A stretch of DNA of 51,064 bases from Saccharopolyspora elongata (GCF_004348985.1 NZ_SMKW01000068.1:1-51064); one strand, 5' to 3'. Positions 42,566 to 51,064 are shown, numbered from the stretch's first letter. The notes: a model not told the origin generated them from the letters alone. A program made the numbers and translations.

Positions 42566-43573
42566 ATGACCAATACACCCGCTCCTCCGGTGGCCCCGCC
42601 GGCGACGTCCGGCCGGGCGGCCCGCGGCGTCACCACGACCGCCCTGGTCATCGCCACGGTGCTGGCCGGCATGCTCAGCCCGCTGCAGTCAGCGGTCAAC
42701 GGCGCGCTCGGCGAGACCGTCGGCGACGGCAACAGCGCGGCCGTGATCTCGTTCGGCAGCGGCTTGGTGCTGATGCTCGTCATCGTGTTCGCGCGGCCCG
42801 GCACCCGCCGGCAGGCGCTGGGCATCCCGCGCCTGATCCGCAGCCGCCGCATCGGCTGGTGGAACTACCTCGCCGGTCTCTGCGGCGGCGCGGTGGTGCT
42901 CTCCGAGGGCGTCTCGGTCGGGGTGCTCGGGGTGGCAGTCTTCCAGATCACCCTGATCGCGGGTCTGATCATCTCCGGCGTCATCTGCGACCGGATCGGC
43001 GTCACCGCCACGGTCAAGCAGCCGATCTCGGTCGCCCGCGGGCTCGGCGCCGCGCTGGCCGTCGCCGCCACCGCGGTCACGATCTCGCCGAACTTCCACG
43101 TGCCGCACGCGATCGCGCTCGCCGTCCTGCCGTTCGTCGCCGGGCTGCTCGCCGGGTGGCAGCCGGCGGGCAACGCGGCGGTGGCGCGGGAGAGCGGCTC
43201 GATGCTGGTGTCGATCACGTTCAACTTCCTGGTCGGCTTCGTCGTCCTGCTGGCGGGTCTGCTGGTCCGGCTGGCGATCGGGACGGCGCACTTCTCGCTG
43301 CCGCCGACCTGGTGGATGTACACCGGCGGGGTGCTGGGCCTGCTGTCGATCGGATTCATGGCGCTGCTGGTGCGCGGTCTCGGCCTGCTCCTGCTCGGGC
43401 TGGGTTCGGTGGCCGGGCAGCTCGTCGGTTCGCTGCTGCTCGACCTCGTCGTGCCCGCGGTCGGCCACCCCATCCACCTCGTCACCGTGATCGGCACCGT
43501 GCTCGCGCTGGTCGCCGCCGGGATCGGGATGATCCCCTCCCGCCAGGCCGGTGAACCGGGAGCCGCGCGGTGA
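42566..43573 (+). CDS. DMT-family transporter (YdcZ/DUF606)
   Basis: A 335-residue membrane protein made of two DUF606 repeats with about ten helices. Repeat 1 begins VIATVLAGMLSPLQSAVNGALGE and contains WWNYLAGLCGGAVVLSEGVSVGVLGVAVFQI. Repeat 2 contains AGLLAGWQPAGNAAVARESGS and WMYTGGVLGLLSIGFMALLVRGLG. YdcZ members move small metabolites; here the substrate is likely the compound degraded by the cluster. ATG 42566 follows GGGAG at 12 bases; GTG 42554 is an alternative. GTGA overlap with the hydrolase. Confidence 0.85.
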   Translation: MTNTPAPPVAPPATSGRAARGVTTTALVIATVLAGMLSPLQSAVNGALGETVGDGNSAAVISFGSGLVLMLVIVFARPGTRRQALGIPRLIRSRRIGWWNYLAGLCGGAVVLSEGVSVGVLGVAVFQITLIAGLIISGVICDRIGVTATVKQPISVARGLGAALAVAATAVTISPNFHVPHAIALAVLPFVAGLLAGWQPAGNAAVARESGSMLVSITFNFLVGFVVLLAGLLVRLAIGTAHFSLPPTWWMYTGGVLGLLSIGFMALLVRGLGLLLLGLGSVAGQLVGSLLLDLVVPAVGHPIHLVTVIGTVLALVAAGIGMIPSRQAGEPGAAR

Positions 43574-44643
43574 CCGGCGGGCTCGTGCAGACCGTCACGG
43601 GCCCGGTGCCCGCGGGCGAACTGGGGCTCGTCCTGCCGCACGAGCACCTCTTCAACGACCTGTCCGGGGTGCTCGACCCGCCGAGCTACCGGTTCACCGA
43701 GTTCCTGGCCGATCGCGCCGTCGACGCATCGGCGGCGTGGGCGCTCCGGCAGGACCCGTACTGCTGCGCGGACAACCTGGCCGCCAAACCGGTCGACGGC
43801 GTGGTCGACGAAGTCGCGGCCTTCCAGGCGGTCGGCGGTCGGACCATCGTCGACGCCACGTGCAGCGCGGCCATCGGCCGCGACCCCGACAAGCTGGTGG
43901 AGGCGGCCCGCCGCACCGGCCTGAACATCGTCATGGGCTGCGGCGCCTACCTGGAGAAGTTCGAGGGCGAACGCATCACGGCGAACTCGGTCGAGGCGCA
44001 GGCCGCGAGCATCGGCGACGAGCTCGCCCGCGGCGTCGGCGAGCACCGGGCCCGGCCGGGGATCATCGGCGAGATCGGTGTCTCCCCGGACTTCACCCCG
44101 GCGGAGTCGGCCTCGTTGCGGGCTGCCGCGCTCGCCCAGCGCGAGCACCCCGAGGTGGCGCTCATGATCCACCTGCCCGGCTGGCAGCGCCGCGGGCACG
44201 AGGTGCTCGACATCGTGCTCGACGAGATCGGCGTCGACCCCGGCCGGGTGGTGCTGTCGCACATGGACCCGTCGGCAGCGGACACCGCCTACCAGGCCGG
44301 CATCGCCGATCGCGGGGTCTGGCTGGAGTTCGACATGATCGGCATGGACATCACGTTCCCGAAGGAGGGCGAGGCCCCGGCGAGCCGGGTGAGCGCGGCG
44401 GCCGTCGCGGGGCTCGTCGAGGCCGGCCACGGCCATCGGGTGCTGCTCAGCCACGACGTCTTCCTGAAGCAGATGTGGACTCGCCACGGCGGGAACGGAT
44501 TCGCATTCGTGCCAACGGTTTTCGCCGAGATGCTGCGGGTGCTCGGAGTCGGCGACGACTGGATCGAGACGCTCACCCGGACCAATCCTGCCCGCATGCT
44601 CAGCGGGCAAGAACAGGCCGACCCCACTGGGTACCGCTCGTGA
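43570..44643 (+). CDS. Phosphotriesterase-family amidohydrolase
   Basis: A 357-residue TIM-barrel metal hydrolase. Metal motif H24-E-H26 in VLPHEHLFND, later ligand strands MIHLPGW and LSHMDPS, and the final Asp in LLSHDVFLKQMW. Strand 4 reads GEIGVSPDF, with Glu in the place where classical phosphotriesterase has a carboxylated Lys. This is typical of the lactonase/amidohydrolase members of the family rather than organophosphate hydrolases. Last gene of the LacI-regulated operon, GTGA-coupled to the transporter and followed by a strong terminator. A lactone or cyclic amide substrate is a guess. Confidence 0.85.
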   Translation: MTGGLVQTVTGPVPAGELGLVLPHEHLFNDLSGVLDPPSYRFTEFLADRAVDASAAWALRQDPYCCADNLAAKPVDGVVDEVAAFQAVGGRTIVDATCSAAIGRDPDKLVEAARRTGLNIVMGCGAYLEKFEGERITANSVEAQAASIGDELARGVGEHRARPGIIGEIGVSPDFTPAESASLRAAALAQREHPEVALMIHLPGWQRRGHEVLDIVLDEIGVDPGRVVLSHMDPSAADTAYQAGIADRGVWLEFDMIGMDITFPKEGEAPASRVSAAAVAGLVEAGHGHRVLLSHDVFLKQMWTRHGGNGFAFVPTVFAEMLRVLGVGDDWIETLTRTNPARMLSGQEQADPTGYRS

Positions 44644-44751
44644 GCTCACCGCGAAGGAGTAGCGGACCTCTTCGTCGATGAACGTGTCCTGACGGTTCTC
44701 TCCGAAGATCATCCCTTGTGGACTGTTGAGTCCATTGGCGCTGAAAGTCCA

Positions 44752-44786
44752 AGCCCGGGCAAGGCCCTGCGGGGTTTGCCCGGGCT
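44752..44786 (+). terminator. Strong terminator after the LacI-controlled operon
   Basis: AGCCCGGGCAA (44752-44762) and TTGCCCGGGCT (44776-44786) form a perfect 11-bp stem; the inner CCC/GGG can extend it. It lies about 110 bases after the phosphotriesterase-like stop. Confidence 0.65.
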
Positions 44787-44853
44787 GTGGGCGTCGGGGG
44801 GCCGGTCAGAGGACCTTGTGCACGGATGCGGGATTGGCGTCGTTCGGCGTGGG

Positions 44854-45170
44854 TCATGAGAGGGCACTCACTGGAGCCTGCTGGGCCTCTGCGTTCGGTT
44901 GGGGCATCGATGGATCGCCGACGCTGCTCTCCATGGCGGGCCTGCGCCGGTCACGCAGCAGCAGTGCTACGACCGGTACGGCGATGGCGAACATGGCGAA
45001 CATGGCGAAGAGGATCCACAACACGGTGTGCAGGGCTCCGGTGTACGCGGCACCGGCCACGTCTGTGAAGGCCTGCCGGGCCGTGTCGGGCTGCATGCTC
45101 TTGACGAGCGTGTCCATGTTGCCCTGGTTCAGGAGGTTCGCGACCTCGGCCGGGTCGTCCGCGGCGTCGG
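44854..45170 (-). pseudogene. C-terminal fragment of an MFS (DHA2-type) exporter
   Basis: The frame encodes AADDPAEVANLLNQGNMDTL, then FTDVAGAAYTGALHTVLWIL, a final hydrophobic helix and a cytoplasmic LLLRDRRRPAM tail. This matches the end of 14-helix drug exporters, about 100 of about 500 residues. It has no upstream helices and begins where a different gene fragment ends. Remnant. Confidence 0.65.
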
Positions 45171-45560
45171 GTGGGTGGCAGCTTGGCCTTCACCTGCTGC
45201 GCGAAGCCGACCGCGCTCGCACAGGGGTCGATCTGGGTCGGATTGAGATTGGTCGCGACCACCACGACCTTCTCGGTCGGGAACCTGCTTTCGTCCGGCT
45301 GCGGCCGGTGTTCCCACTCGATCTGGCAGGAGGCATCCGGGGGGTCCGGGATGAGCGACGCGGGCTTCCCGCCGACATCCGCGGGCAGCCCGCTGGGGTC
45401 CCTGGATCCGACATCGAACGACACGTCCACCCGGACACCGCTGGGCAGCTTCCAGCCGCACTCGTGAATTCCTCGCGGCTCGGGCTTGGCGGTCGCGCCC
45501 ACCTGCGGATCTTGGCCGAAACCTCGGATCGGCGAAACAGCCGCTGCGCGAGCAGGCAAG
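45170..45560 (-). pseudogene. Fragment of a secreted/lipoprotein domain
   Basis: The minus-strand frame encodes EPRGIHECGWKLPSGVRVDV, GLPADVGGKPASLIPDPPDA, SCQIEWEHRPQ and EKVVVVATNLNPTQIDPCAS, then AQQVKAKLP. The paired Cys and the ending helix are typical of actinobacterial DUF3558-like exported domains. It has no signal peptide or start, and joins directly to the MFS fragment near 45170-45180. Confidence 0.5.
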
Positions 45561-45675
45561 ATCCGAACGTTCACAGTCACCTGGACGCTTGCCGCCGCAC
45601 GTACCGCACAGCGATTCAATAGCGATCAAAGCCCGCACCGCGGCGGTGGCAGTGCGGTATCTGCCCGGCTTGAGC

Positions 45676-46844
45676 ATGGCCGGGACTGCGTCGATCGGGA
45701 ACTCAGCCCGGGGGTGCGATCCGGGTGGGGTGCCCGGCGGGGGCCGCTTCGCCCCACCGTTGATCGTGGTCCTGGCTTGGATTTTCATTCCGGTGTGGAC
45801 CGCGCTGCTGGCGTATGTCCAGTGGCGGGCGGGCCGTGCGAGTACGCCGGCGGGCGGTGGGCGTCGAGTCGGCGCTGTGGGCCTGGCCGGGCTCGGCTGC
45901 TTGGTCGTGCTGCTCGTGTTGCTGGCGGTTTCCGGGCTCTACCGGGCAGGGCGCCCAGGAGACCAGTCGTTCCTGACACTGGTCGCGGCCATTGCGGCCG
46001 CCGTGGGAACGTTCCTGGCCACGCAAGGTGTCCGAGCGCCGAGGATCGATCTCCGAACGCGGCGAGCGGCGGTGTCCGTCGCCGACGGGCTCTTGGCGGT
46101 GGCGATCGCCGCGAGCTCGGTGGGGATTCTGCTGTCCGAGGTGAAGCACGTCGACGCGACCACCGCCGAGCCCGGGGTCGCCGCGCCGCTGCCCACCTCG
46201 CACCTGACTGAGAAGTGGCGTTGGCGAACCGGGGACAGGCTCTACGGCGTGGTGTCGGCCGGGGCCGGACCAGTGCTCGTGACCGATTCCGGGATCACCG
46301 CGCTGGACGGAGCCACCGGCGCCGAGAGATGGCACTACCGCCGTGACGACCTCGACGTCGTCTACCAGGTCCTCGCATTGGACCACGGCCGCACCATCGT
46401 CGTGACGCTCCGGCTCGAATCGGGGGACGAGCACGTCGACCAGCACCGCGCATTCGACGCCTTTACCGGCCAGGAGCTGTGGCAGTCCAGCCCGGCGAGG
46501 GCTTGCGGTGGAAGGTCGACGGCTCGCGGTTCGACATGGTGTCCGTGTCCGAAGGCCAGCAGGCTCTGACATTCCTGCCGGATGCAGTCGCCTTGGTCGA
46601 CCACGAATTCGCACCGGGCAACGACGAATCCGGAGGGCAGTCCCGTGAGCGGCTGGTGCTGCTCGATCGAAACACCGGCGCGGAACTACGCGAGCTGCAC
46701 AGCACTCCGTGGTACGACGTGGAGGGGAGCACGGCGAATGAGATTCAGCTCAGCGTCGTAGCCGCCCCCGGAACGCTGATCGTTATGAGATCCCCCCACG
46801 CGAGCCCCACTCCCGGCACGACCGAGCTCATCGGATTCGGATGA
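45676..46844 (+). pseudogene. Deleted copy of the membrane beta-propeller protein
   Basis: Similar to the intact gene that follows. It has N-terminal membrane helices (PPLIVVLAWIFIPVWTALLA and others), the shared signature HVDATTAEPGVAAPLPTSHL, then ITALDGATGAERWHYRRDDL, up to FDAFTGQELWQSSPA. There the frame breaks near 46490-46505. Another frame resumes with LRWKVDGSRFDM and LTFLPDAVALVD, ending APGTLIVMRS and TTELIGFG, which corresponds to the last about 110 residues of the intact paralogue. About 170 middle residues are missing. Start near ATG 45676 is approximate. Confidence 0.75.
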
Positions 46845-47115
46845 GCGCGAGCCCGCAGCGGCGGGCGACGGAATCCATCGAGCACGACAGCAGACCGTCG
46901 AGCACACGAGGGTGGGCCCCCGACCTCGTGAAGGTCTGATGTGGACGGTGCAGGTCGTGTCGTATCCCAGCGATTCTTCGAGGCGAGCGTTGAAGAAGTT
47001 GGCGACGCCGTCGAGCAGGCGGTGGGATTCTTCGGCTTCACGATGAGGAGGAACCAGAGTGTGGTGTTCCTGCGTCAGACCCGGCGATGAATCCGGCTGA
47101 TGCGGGAGCTTGTTC
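46845..47115. other. Intergenic region between propeller paralogues
   Basis: About 270 bases. A minus-strand frame (EAEESHRLLDGVANFFNARL, EESLGYDTTCTVHIRP) looks protein-like and may be a gene remnant, but I cannot name it. GGGAG precedes the next start. Confidence 0.3.
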
Positions 47116-48855
47116 GTGACGGATACGACCAAACCAACGACAAGGGCCTGCGAGTCCTCGGCCCGACGCACTTCTGGGAGCCGGGTGCGGGGATGGCTAG
47201 CGCTGGTTGGTGTGGGGCTGTTGATCGGCGCGGCTGGGCTCATGCTGTTCGCGTGGCTGGGTCGCGATCCGGGCGGGCGTCTGAGCACCACCGGTTCCGG
47301 CCTTCCGGCCGATCTCGCTGCTCCGTCCGCGGCGCTGCTGGCAGGGTGGGTGCTGGTGCCGCTGCTGGCGGTGCTCGTGGCCGTCGCACTGTGGCGGTGG
47401 TCGCGCCTTCTTGCCGTCACCGCTGTTGGAGGCGTGGTCTGTGTCCCTGCCGTGCTGGTGGTGCTGCTGGTCTCCGGTCATCCCGAGCCTGGTTATGCGC
47501 CGGGCAATCAGGTCGCGCTGGCGCTTCCCGCTTTGATCGGTGCGGGCGTGGGCACCGTGCTGGTGGGGATCGGTGCCCACAGCGCTCGGCCGCACCCGGT
47601 GTCCAGCATGACTTTGCCGGTCGCCGGGCTCGTGGTTGTGATCGCCGCCGGAGTGCTGGTGGATGTCCGCATCGGGGACTCCCGGCATGTTGACGCGACC
47701 ACCGCTGCACCTGCTGCGCCCGCCGCCCTGCCGACATCCCGCCTGCGACCCGCATGGCAACGAACATTTCCAGGCGAGGAGGAGTACGAGATTCGTGCTG
47801 CCGGCGCCGGTGTCGTCGTCTGGCTTGAATCCGGAATTGTCGCGCTGGACGGCACAACCGGCGGCGAACGCTGGCAGTACCGACGCGATGACATCGATTC
47901 CGTCACCGGTGTGCACGTTTTCGATTCCGGCCGAACGGTGGTATTCGGCTTCACGACGTACACCGGCGTGGTGGACGACGAGCCCTACGATCGACCCGCG
48001 TACCACCATTCTCTCGTGGCCTTCGACGCCTTCACCGGCGAACGGCTCTGGCAATCCACTGACCCCGTATACGGCATGGAAAAACGCATCACGACGACCG
48101 AGACCGCACAGGCGCTCATCGTCGCCCGTGTGAACAATGCCGAGCCAACCAGTGTCGAGGCCCGTGATCCGCGCACGAACGCGCTGTTGTGGCAGCGACC
48201 GGGCACTGTCAGGTCGTGCCAGAACGGTGAGTACCCGGTGACGACCTCCGATGTGGTCGTGATGCGTTGCGACGCCGTCGCGGTCGATGCCCGGGACGGC
48301 CGCGAACTATGGCGGCTGACAGCTCCCGGCGACAAGGTGCTCACAGGAACGGAAAACGGGTTCATCGGGGTCCAAACCCCGCAGGGCGAGCTGCGTGCAC
48401 TCGACGCGCGAACCGGGATCGAGATCAGCGGCCCACCCCGCTTGGGAGCCGGCTACTCGGATCCGCACGGCTCAGACGTGCTCGTCGGCGACCAACGAGC
48501 AGACCAGAGGACTCTGAACCGGTTGGAATCGCAAGGGCCGTGGCATCTCGTTGATGTCAACGGCTCCGTGCGCTGGACGAACGAAACCCTCGAGTTGGCA
48601 GACACTCGTGGCTTGCCCTTCGCCTTCCTTCCGGACGCCATCGCCGCGATCGCGGCAGGTGACGGCTACGCCGACGGCGACCTCCTGCTGCTCGACCGCG
48701 CCACCGGCACCGTTCTGCCCACCCCTGAACTCGACGACTGGAACCGCTCACATTGGGAGCCGTGGCAACTCGCCCCGGTGGCGGCACCAGGCAGCCTTGT
48801 CGCCGCACAGTTCGCCGACAGATTCGACAGCACCACCATCACCGGCTTCCGCTGA
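47116..48855 (+). CDS. Membrane-anchored PQQ-like beta-propeller protein
   Basis: A 579-residue protein. Four to five hydrophobic helices occupy the first about 190 residues (WLALVGVGLLIGAAGLMLFAWLG, LLAGWVLVPLLAVLVAVALW and others). An extracytoplasmic PQQ/BamB-like propeller follows with repeated Trp-docking blades: IVALDGTTGGERWQYRRDD, LVAFDAFTGERLWQSTDP, AVAVDARDGRELWRL, LRALDARTGIEISG, LLLLDRATGTVLP. No enzyme motif is seen; sensing or envelope scaffolding is likely. Start GTG 47116 has GGGAG seven bases upstream. It is the intact partner of the deleted copy upstream, so the pair arose by tandem duplication. Confidence 0.8.
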   Translation: MTDTTKPTTRACESSARRTSGSRVRGWLALVGVGLLIGAAGLMLFAWLGRDPGGRLSTTGSGLPADLAAPSAALLAGWVLVPLLAVLVAVALWRWSRLLAVTAVGGVVCVPAVLVVLLVSGHPEPGYAPGNQVALALPALIGAGVGTVLVGIGAHSARPHPVSSMTLPVAGLVVVIAAGVLVDVRIGDSRHVDATTAAPAAPAALPTSRLRPAWQRTFPGEEEYEIRAAGAGVVVWLESGIVALDGTTGGERWQYRRDDIDSVTGVHVFDSGRTVVFGFTTYTGVVDDEPYDRPAYHHSLVAFDAFTGERLWQSTDPVYGMEKRITTTETAQALIVARVNNAEPTSVEARDPRTNALLWQRPGTVRSCQNGEYPVTTSDVVVMRCDAVAVDARDGRELWRLTAPGDKVLTGTENGFIGVQTPQGELRALDARTGIEISGPPRLGAGYSDPHGSDVLVGDQRADQRTLNRLESQGPWHLVDVNGSVRWTNETLELADTRGLPFAFLPDAIAAIAAGDGYADGDLLLLDRATGTVLPTPELDDWNRSHWEPWQLAPVAAPGSLVAAQFADRFDSTTITGFR

Positions 48856-48926
48856 TGATCACGACGAAGCACCTGCGGCAGTGGTCGGCTCCGCCTGTCA
48901 TCGCCGGCGGGGAAAGGGGAACTGGC

Positions 48927-49148
48927 ATGGATTCCTTCACGATCATCTACGGCGTGTTCTTCGTGCCTCCCGCGGCGTTCGCGGCATTGAGCCCGTTCTC
49001 ATGGTGGTAGTGGAAGACCCGCAACGCAGATGTCGACTGGCCCAGTGACGGAGAGCTCGGGCGGATCCGCATCGGGGGTGCAATCGGATTGCTGATGTAC
49101 GCCGGGATCTGCGTCCTCGAACTGCGCGGGTATGACTGGGCCTTCTGA
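48927..49148 (+). pseudogene. Small membrane protein interrupted by an amber stop
   Basis: ATG 48927 after AAGGGGAACTGGC begins MDSFTIIYGVFFVPPAAFAA and reaches PFSWW, then TAG at 49008-49010. The same frame continues WKTRNADVDWPSDGELGRIR, IGGAIGLLMYAGICVLELRG, ending at TGA 49146-49148. The 73-codon frame reads like a two-helix membrane protein cut by a nonsense mutation (TGG to TAG would explain it). Confidence 0.5.
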
Positions 49149-49225
49149 GGCCGGCAGCAACATCATCGACACGATCGCAACTGCGGCCAGATGAACTAGG
49201 CCGCCGATACTCGAGGAGAGAGACC

Positions 49226-50071
49226 GTGAGCGATACTCCGAAAGTCGACTCGTCCAACACCGATCAGTTCCGCTCCTGGGACGGCGGCAGTGGAGCATTC
49301 TGGACCGAGCGTGCCCAACGCTTCGATCAGGGCATTTCCGGCTACCACGGTGAGCTGTTGAATGCAGCCGACATCCAGCAGGATTCGCTGGTACTGGACA
49401 TCGGATGCGGCAGTGGCCAGGTCACTCGCGACGCGGCCCGCATCGCCCACGAAGGTTCGGCGCTGGGTGTCGACTTGTCGTCAACGCTGCTGGACCTCGC
49501 ACGCACACTGGCCGTGAAGGACCAGCTGTACAACGCGACGTTCGTCCAAGCAGATGCGCAAGTCCACGACTTCGGTGAGTCGCGCTTCGACATCGCCGTC
49601 GGCCGGCACGGCACGATGTTCTTCGGCGATCGTCAGGCGGCGTTCGCCAACATCGCGCGCGCCATCCGGCCAGGCGGCCGATTCGTGCAGCTGACTTGGC
49701 AAGCGCTCGACCGCAACGAGAGCATCAGCACGTTCCGCACCATCGCGTCCGGCGGTCGTGAACTGCCACCGCCACCACCCGAGGCTCCAACGCCATTCTC
49801 GCTGAGCGACCCTGACCGAGTGCGTCAGCTGCTGCGCGGAGCAGGCTTCGTCGACATCGAGATGACAGGCCTGACCATCCCCATGTACTACGGTCGTGAC
49901 GTCGATGACGCATTCGACTTCATCGCCAACCATTTTGCCTCGGCCTTTGGACAACTCGACGACGAATCCCGCGCCCTCGACACCCTCAGGGGCAACATCG
50001 CCGACCACCTCACCGACCGAGGTGTGCTGTACGGCGCAGCACACTGGCTTGTCCAAGCCCGGCGCACCTGA
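49226..50071 (+). CDS. Class I SAM-dependent methyltransferase
   Basis: A 281-residue methyltransferase. The SAM motif LVLDIGCGSGQVTRDAARIA (motif I), the acidic strand ALGVDLSSTLLDLAR, then FVQADAQVHDF and DIAVGRHGTMFFGDRQAAFANIARAIRPGG (post-motif loops) are in order. It resembles small-molecule methyltransferases of the UbiE/Methyltransf_11 group. GTG 49226 follows GAGGAGAGAGACC. The neighbouring genes are remnants, so its substrate cannot be inferred. Confidence 0.87.
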   Translation: MSDTPKVDSSNTDQFRSWDGGSGAFWTERAQRFDQGISGYHGELLNAADIQQDSLVLDIGCGSGQVTRDAARIAHEGSALGVDLSSTLLDLARTLAVKDQLYNATFVQADAQVHDFGESRFDIAVGRHGTMFFGDRQAAFANIARAIRPGGRFVQLTWQALDRNESISTFRTIASGGRELPPPPPEAPTPFSLSDPDRVRQLLRGAGFVDIEMTGLTIPMYYGRDVDDAFDFIANHFASAFGQLDDESRALDTLRGNIADHLTDRGVLYGAAHWLVQARRT

Positions 50072-50085
50072 ACGAAGTCGCCATC

Positions 50086-50867
50086 GTGAGTGCTCTGGGC
50101 ATCGTCTTCTACGGACCGCGTCGGACCGACCCGCTGCTGGAGTTGCGCCTGTTCCGCAGTGTGCCGTTCAGCGCGGCGATCCTCATGGCGGTCTTCGCTC
50201 TGTGCGGGTTCAGCGCCTTCCTGTTCGTGACCACCCTGTATTTCCAGGACGTGCGTGGTATGTCGGCGTTGTCAGCGGGACTGTGCCTGGTTCCGGTCGG
50301 GGCCCTGGTCGTGGTGCTCTCGCCCTTCACCGGACGGCTGGTCGGGGCACGTGGTTCGCGGATCCCGCTCGTGATCGCTGGAGCGGCCCTTGCCTTGGGC
50401 GGAGGGGCATCGATGTGGCTGTCACCCGAGACGCCGCTGCCATTCGTACTCGCGGTCTGCCTGCTGATCGGCATCTTCCTGGGCATGGTCAACCCACCCA
50501 TCACCAACACGGCTGTCGCTGGAATGCCCGGTCGATGGCCGGGGTGGCCGGATCGCTGGCATCCGCCGGCCGGCAAACCGGCACCACTCTGGACGTCGCG
50601 ATCGCCGGCACGATCGTCGGCCCAGCCCTGACGGCTGGGCCGGCCAGCTACACCGAACTAGCGCAGGGCGTGTGGTGGATGGTGCTCTGCCTCGGCCTGG
50701 GCGTCCTGCTGTTGGCCCTGCTCAGCACTGGATCATGGGCCAAGTCCACCGCAGCGAGTGCGGCGGCGCTGTTCGGGGAGCCTGACCACGGCCCGGATAG
50801 TCCGCAGTCATCGGGCGCGCCCGATGACTGCGACGCCACGGTCTCGCCGTGCCCGAGGAGCGTTTGA
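50086..50867 (+). pseudogene. Truncated, frameshifted MFS (DHA2-type) exporter
   Basis: The frame from GTG 50086 starts in mid-protein (GPRRTDPLLELRLFRSVPFS) and shows helices 8 to about 12 of a 14-helix drug exporter (AAILMAVFALCGFSAFLFV, SALSAGLCLVPVGALVVV). Near 50525-50540, after NTAVAGMPGR, the sequence jumps frame to MAGVAGSLASAGRQTGTTLD and finishes the last helices. Both the missing first half and the frameshift indicate a dead gene. It is a different copy from the MFS fragment at 44854-45170. Confidence 0.7.
50803..50832. terminator. 30-base perfect palindrome
   Basis: CGCAGTCATCGGGCG followed by its exact complement-reverse. It lies at the end of the broken MFS gene and could serve as a terminator hairpin in both directions. 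Confidence 0.45.
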
Positions 50868-50968
50868 TGTCTCGCACGATCCGGACTGGACGAGTGATTC
50901 CCAATGCTGACGGTTCGTCCGGGTGTGGCTGAGTGCGCCACTTGCCGCACGCACGGGCGAGATCACCT

Positions 50969-51048
50969 TCAGTCGTGGAGCGTCGCCATGGTCCGTGCCG
51001 ATGCGGCGATGCGCTCCCGAAGCTCCGGCGGTGCGAGCACCTCCACCC
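50969..51048 (-). CDS. C-terminal end of a WYL-domain regulator (partial)
   Basis: Reading from the window edge inward, the minus strand encodes VEVLAPPELRERIAASARTM ending ATLHD and a TGA at 50971-50969. This is the characteristic tail of WYL-domain (DeoR-like HTH) transcriptional regulators. Only about 26 codons are present; the remainder lies beyond the contig edge, and 51049 onward is adapter-like. Confidence 0.6.
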
Positions 51049-51064
51049 GTCTCTTATACACACC
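51049..51064. other. Sequencing adapter remnant
   Basis: GTCTCTTATACACA at 51049-51062 is identical to 14 bases of the Tn5 mosaic end used in Nextera libraries (CTGTCTCTTATACACATCT). It gives the artefactual peptide start MCIRD on the minus strand. Not genomic. Confidence 0.85.

Overview
High-GC actinobacterial DNA. GTG and TTG starts, many 4-base ATGA/GTGA stop-start overlaps, EspC/WXG100-type secretion substrates and the gene families present suggest a Pseudonocardiales organism (a Saccharopolyspora- or Amycolatopsis-like genome). This placement is inference. No rRNA, tRNA or CRISPR array was seen. The last 16 bases look like leftover Nextera transposon adapter, so the right edge is an assembly edge rather than biology.

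Region by region. 1-776: a possible IS end and a small fold-back (MITE-like) repeat with a 34-base perfect palindrome. 777-13836: a complete Wzx/Wzy-type exopolysaccharide locus. It has a polyprenyl-phosphate sugar transferase, two glycosyltransferases, a Wzy/O-antigen-ligase protein, a secreted beta-propeller, a beta-helix lipoprotein, a cytidylyltransferase plus CDP-alcohol phosphotransferase pair, a Wzz/BY-kinase-like protein whose Walker A lysine is gone, and a flippase. 13984-16108: an EspC-like protein and a large WXG100-type type VII substrate. 16460-21237: a NicO/RcnA-type Ni/Co exporter and a multidomain surface phosphoesterase. 21445-26475: a translationally coupled minus-strand operon (ABC exporter, two small regulators, short PPDK-like protein) followed by a histidine phosphatase, with a divergent long TetR regulator.

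28136-33355 is the highlight. A ring-hydroxylating-type oxygenase without a Rieske centre is followed by a Rieske-flavin-ferredoxin fusion reductase, a GST-like protein and a xanthine/urate-type permease carrying part of OHCU decarboxylase (UraD). This parts list matches NdmC, NdmD and NdmE of the Pseudomonas putida CBB5 methylxanthine N7-demethylase. I infer an actinobacterial NdmCDE-like purine N-demethylase or oxygenase operon coupled to purine uptake and urate breakdown. The UraD part is split by what looks like a one-base deletion.

33694-39342: an SDR, a SnoaL-like protein, two membrane proteins, an IS4-transposase/DUF4185 chimera and a short MscS channel. 39429-44643: a LacI-controlled catabolic cluster (M20 hydrolase, LacI, glutamine-amidotransferase-like protein, DMT transporter, phosphotriesterase-like hydrolase) with four TTGCGCAA operators. 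44750-51064 is decaying DNA: fragments of MFS transporters and a secreted protein, a deleted paralogue of an intact membrane beta-propeller, a small gene with an amber stop, one intact methyltransferase, and the tail of a WYL regulator at the edge.
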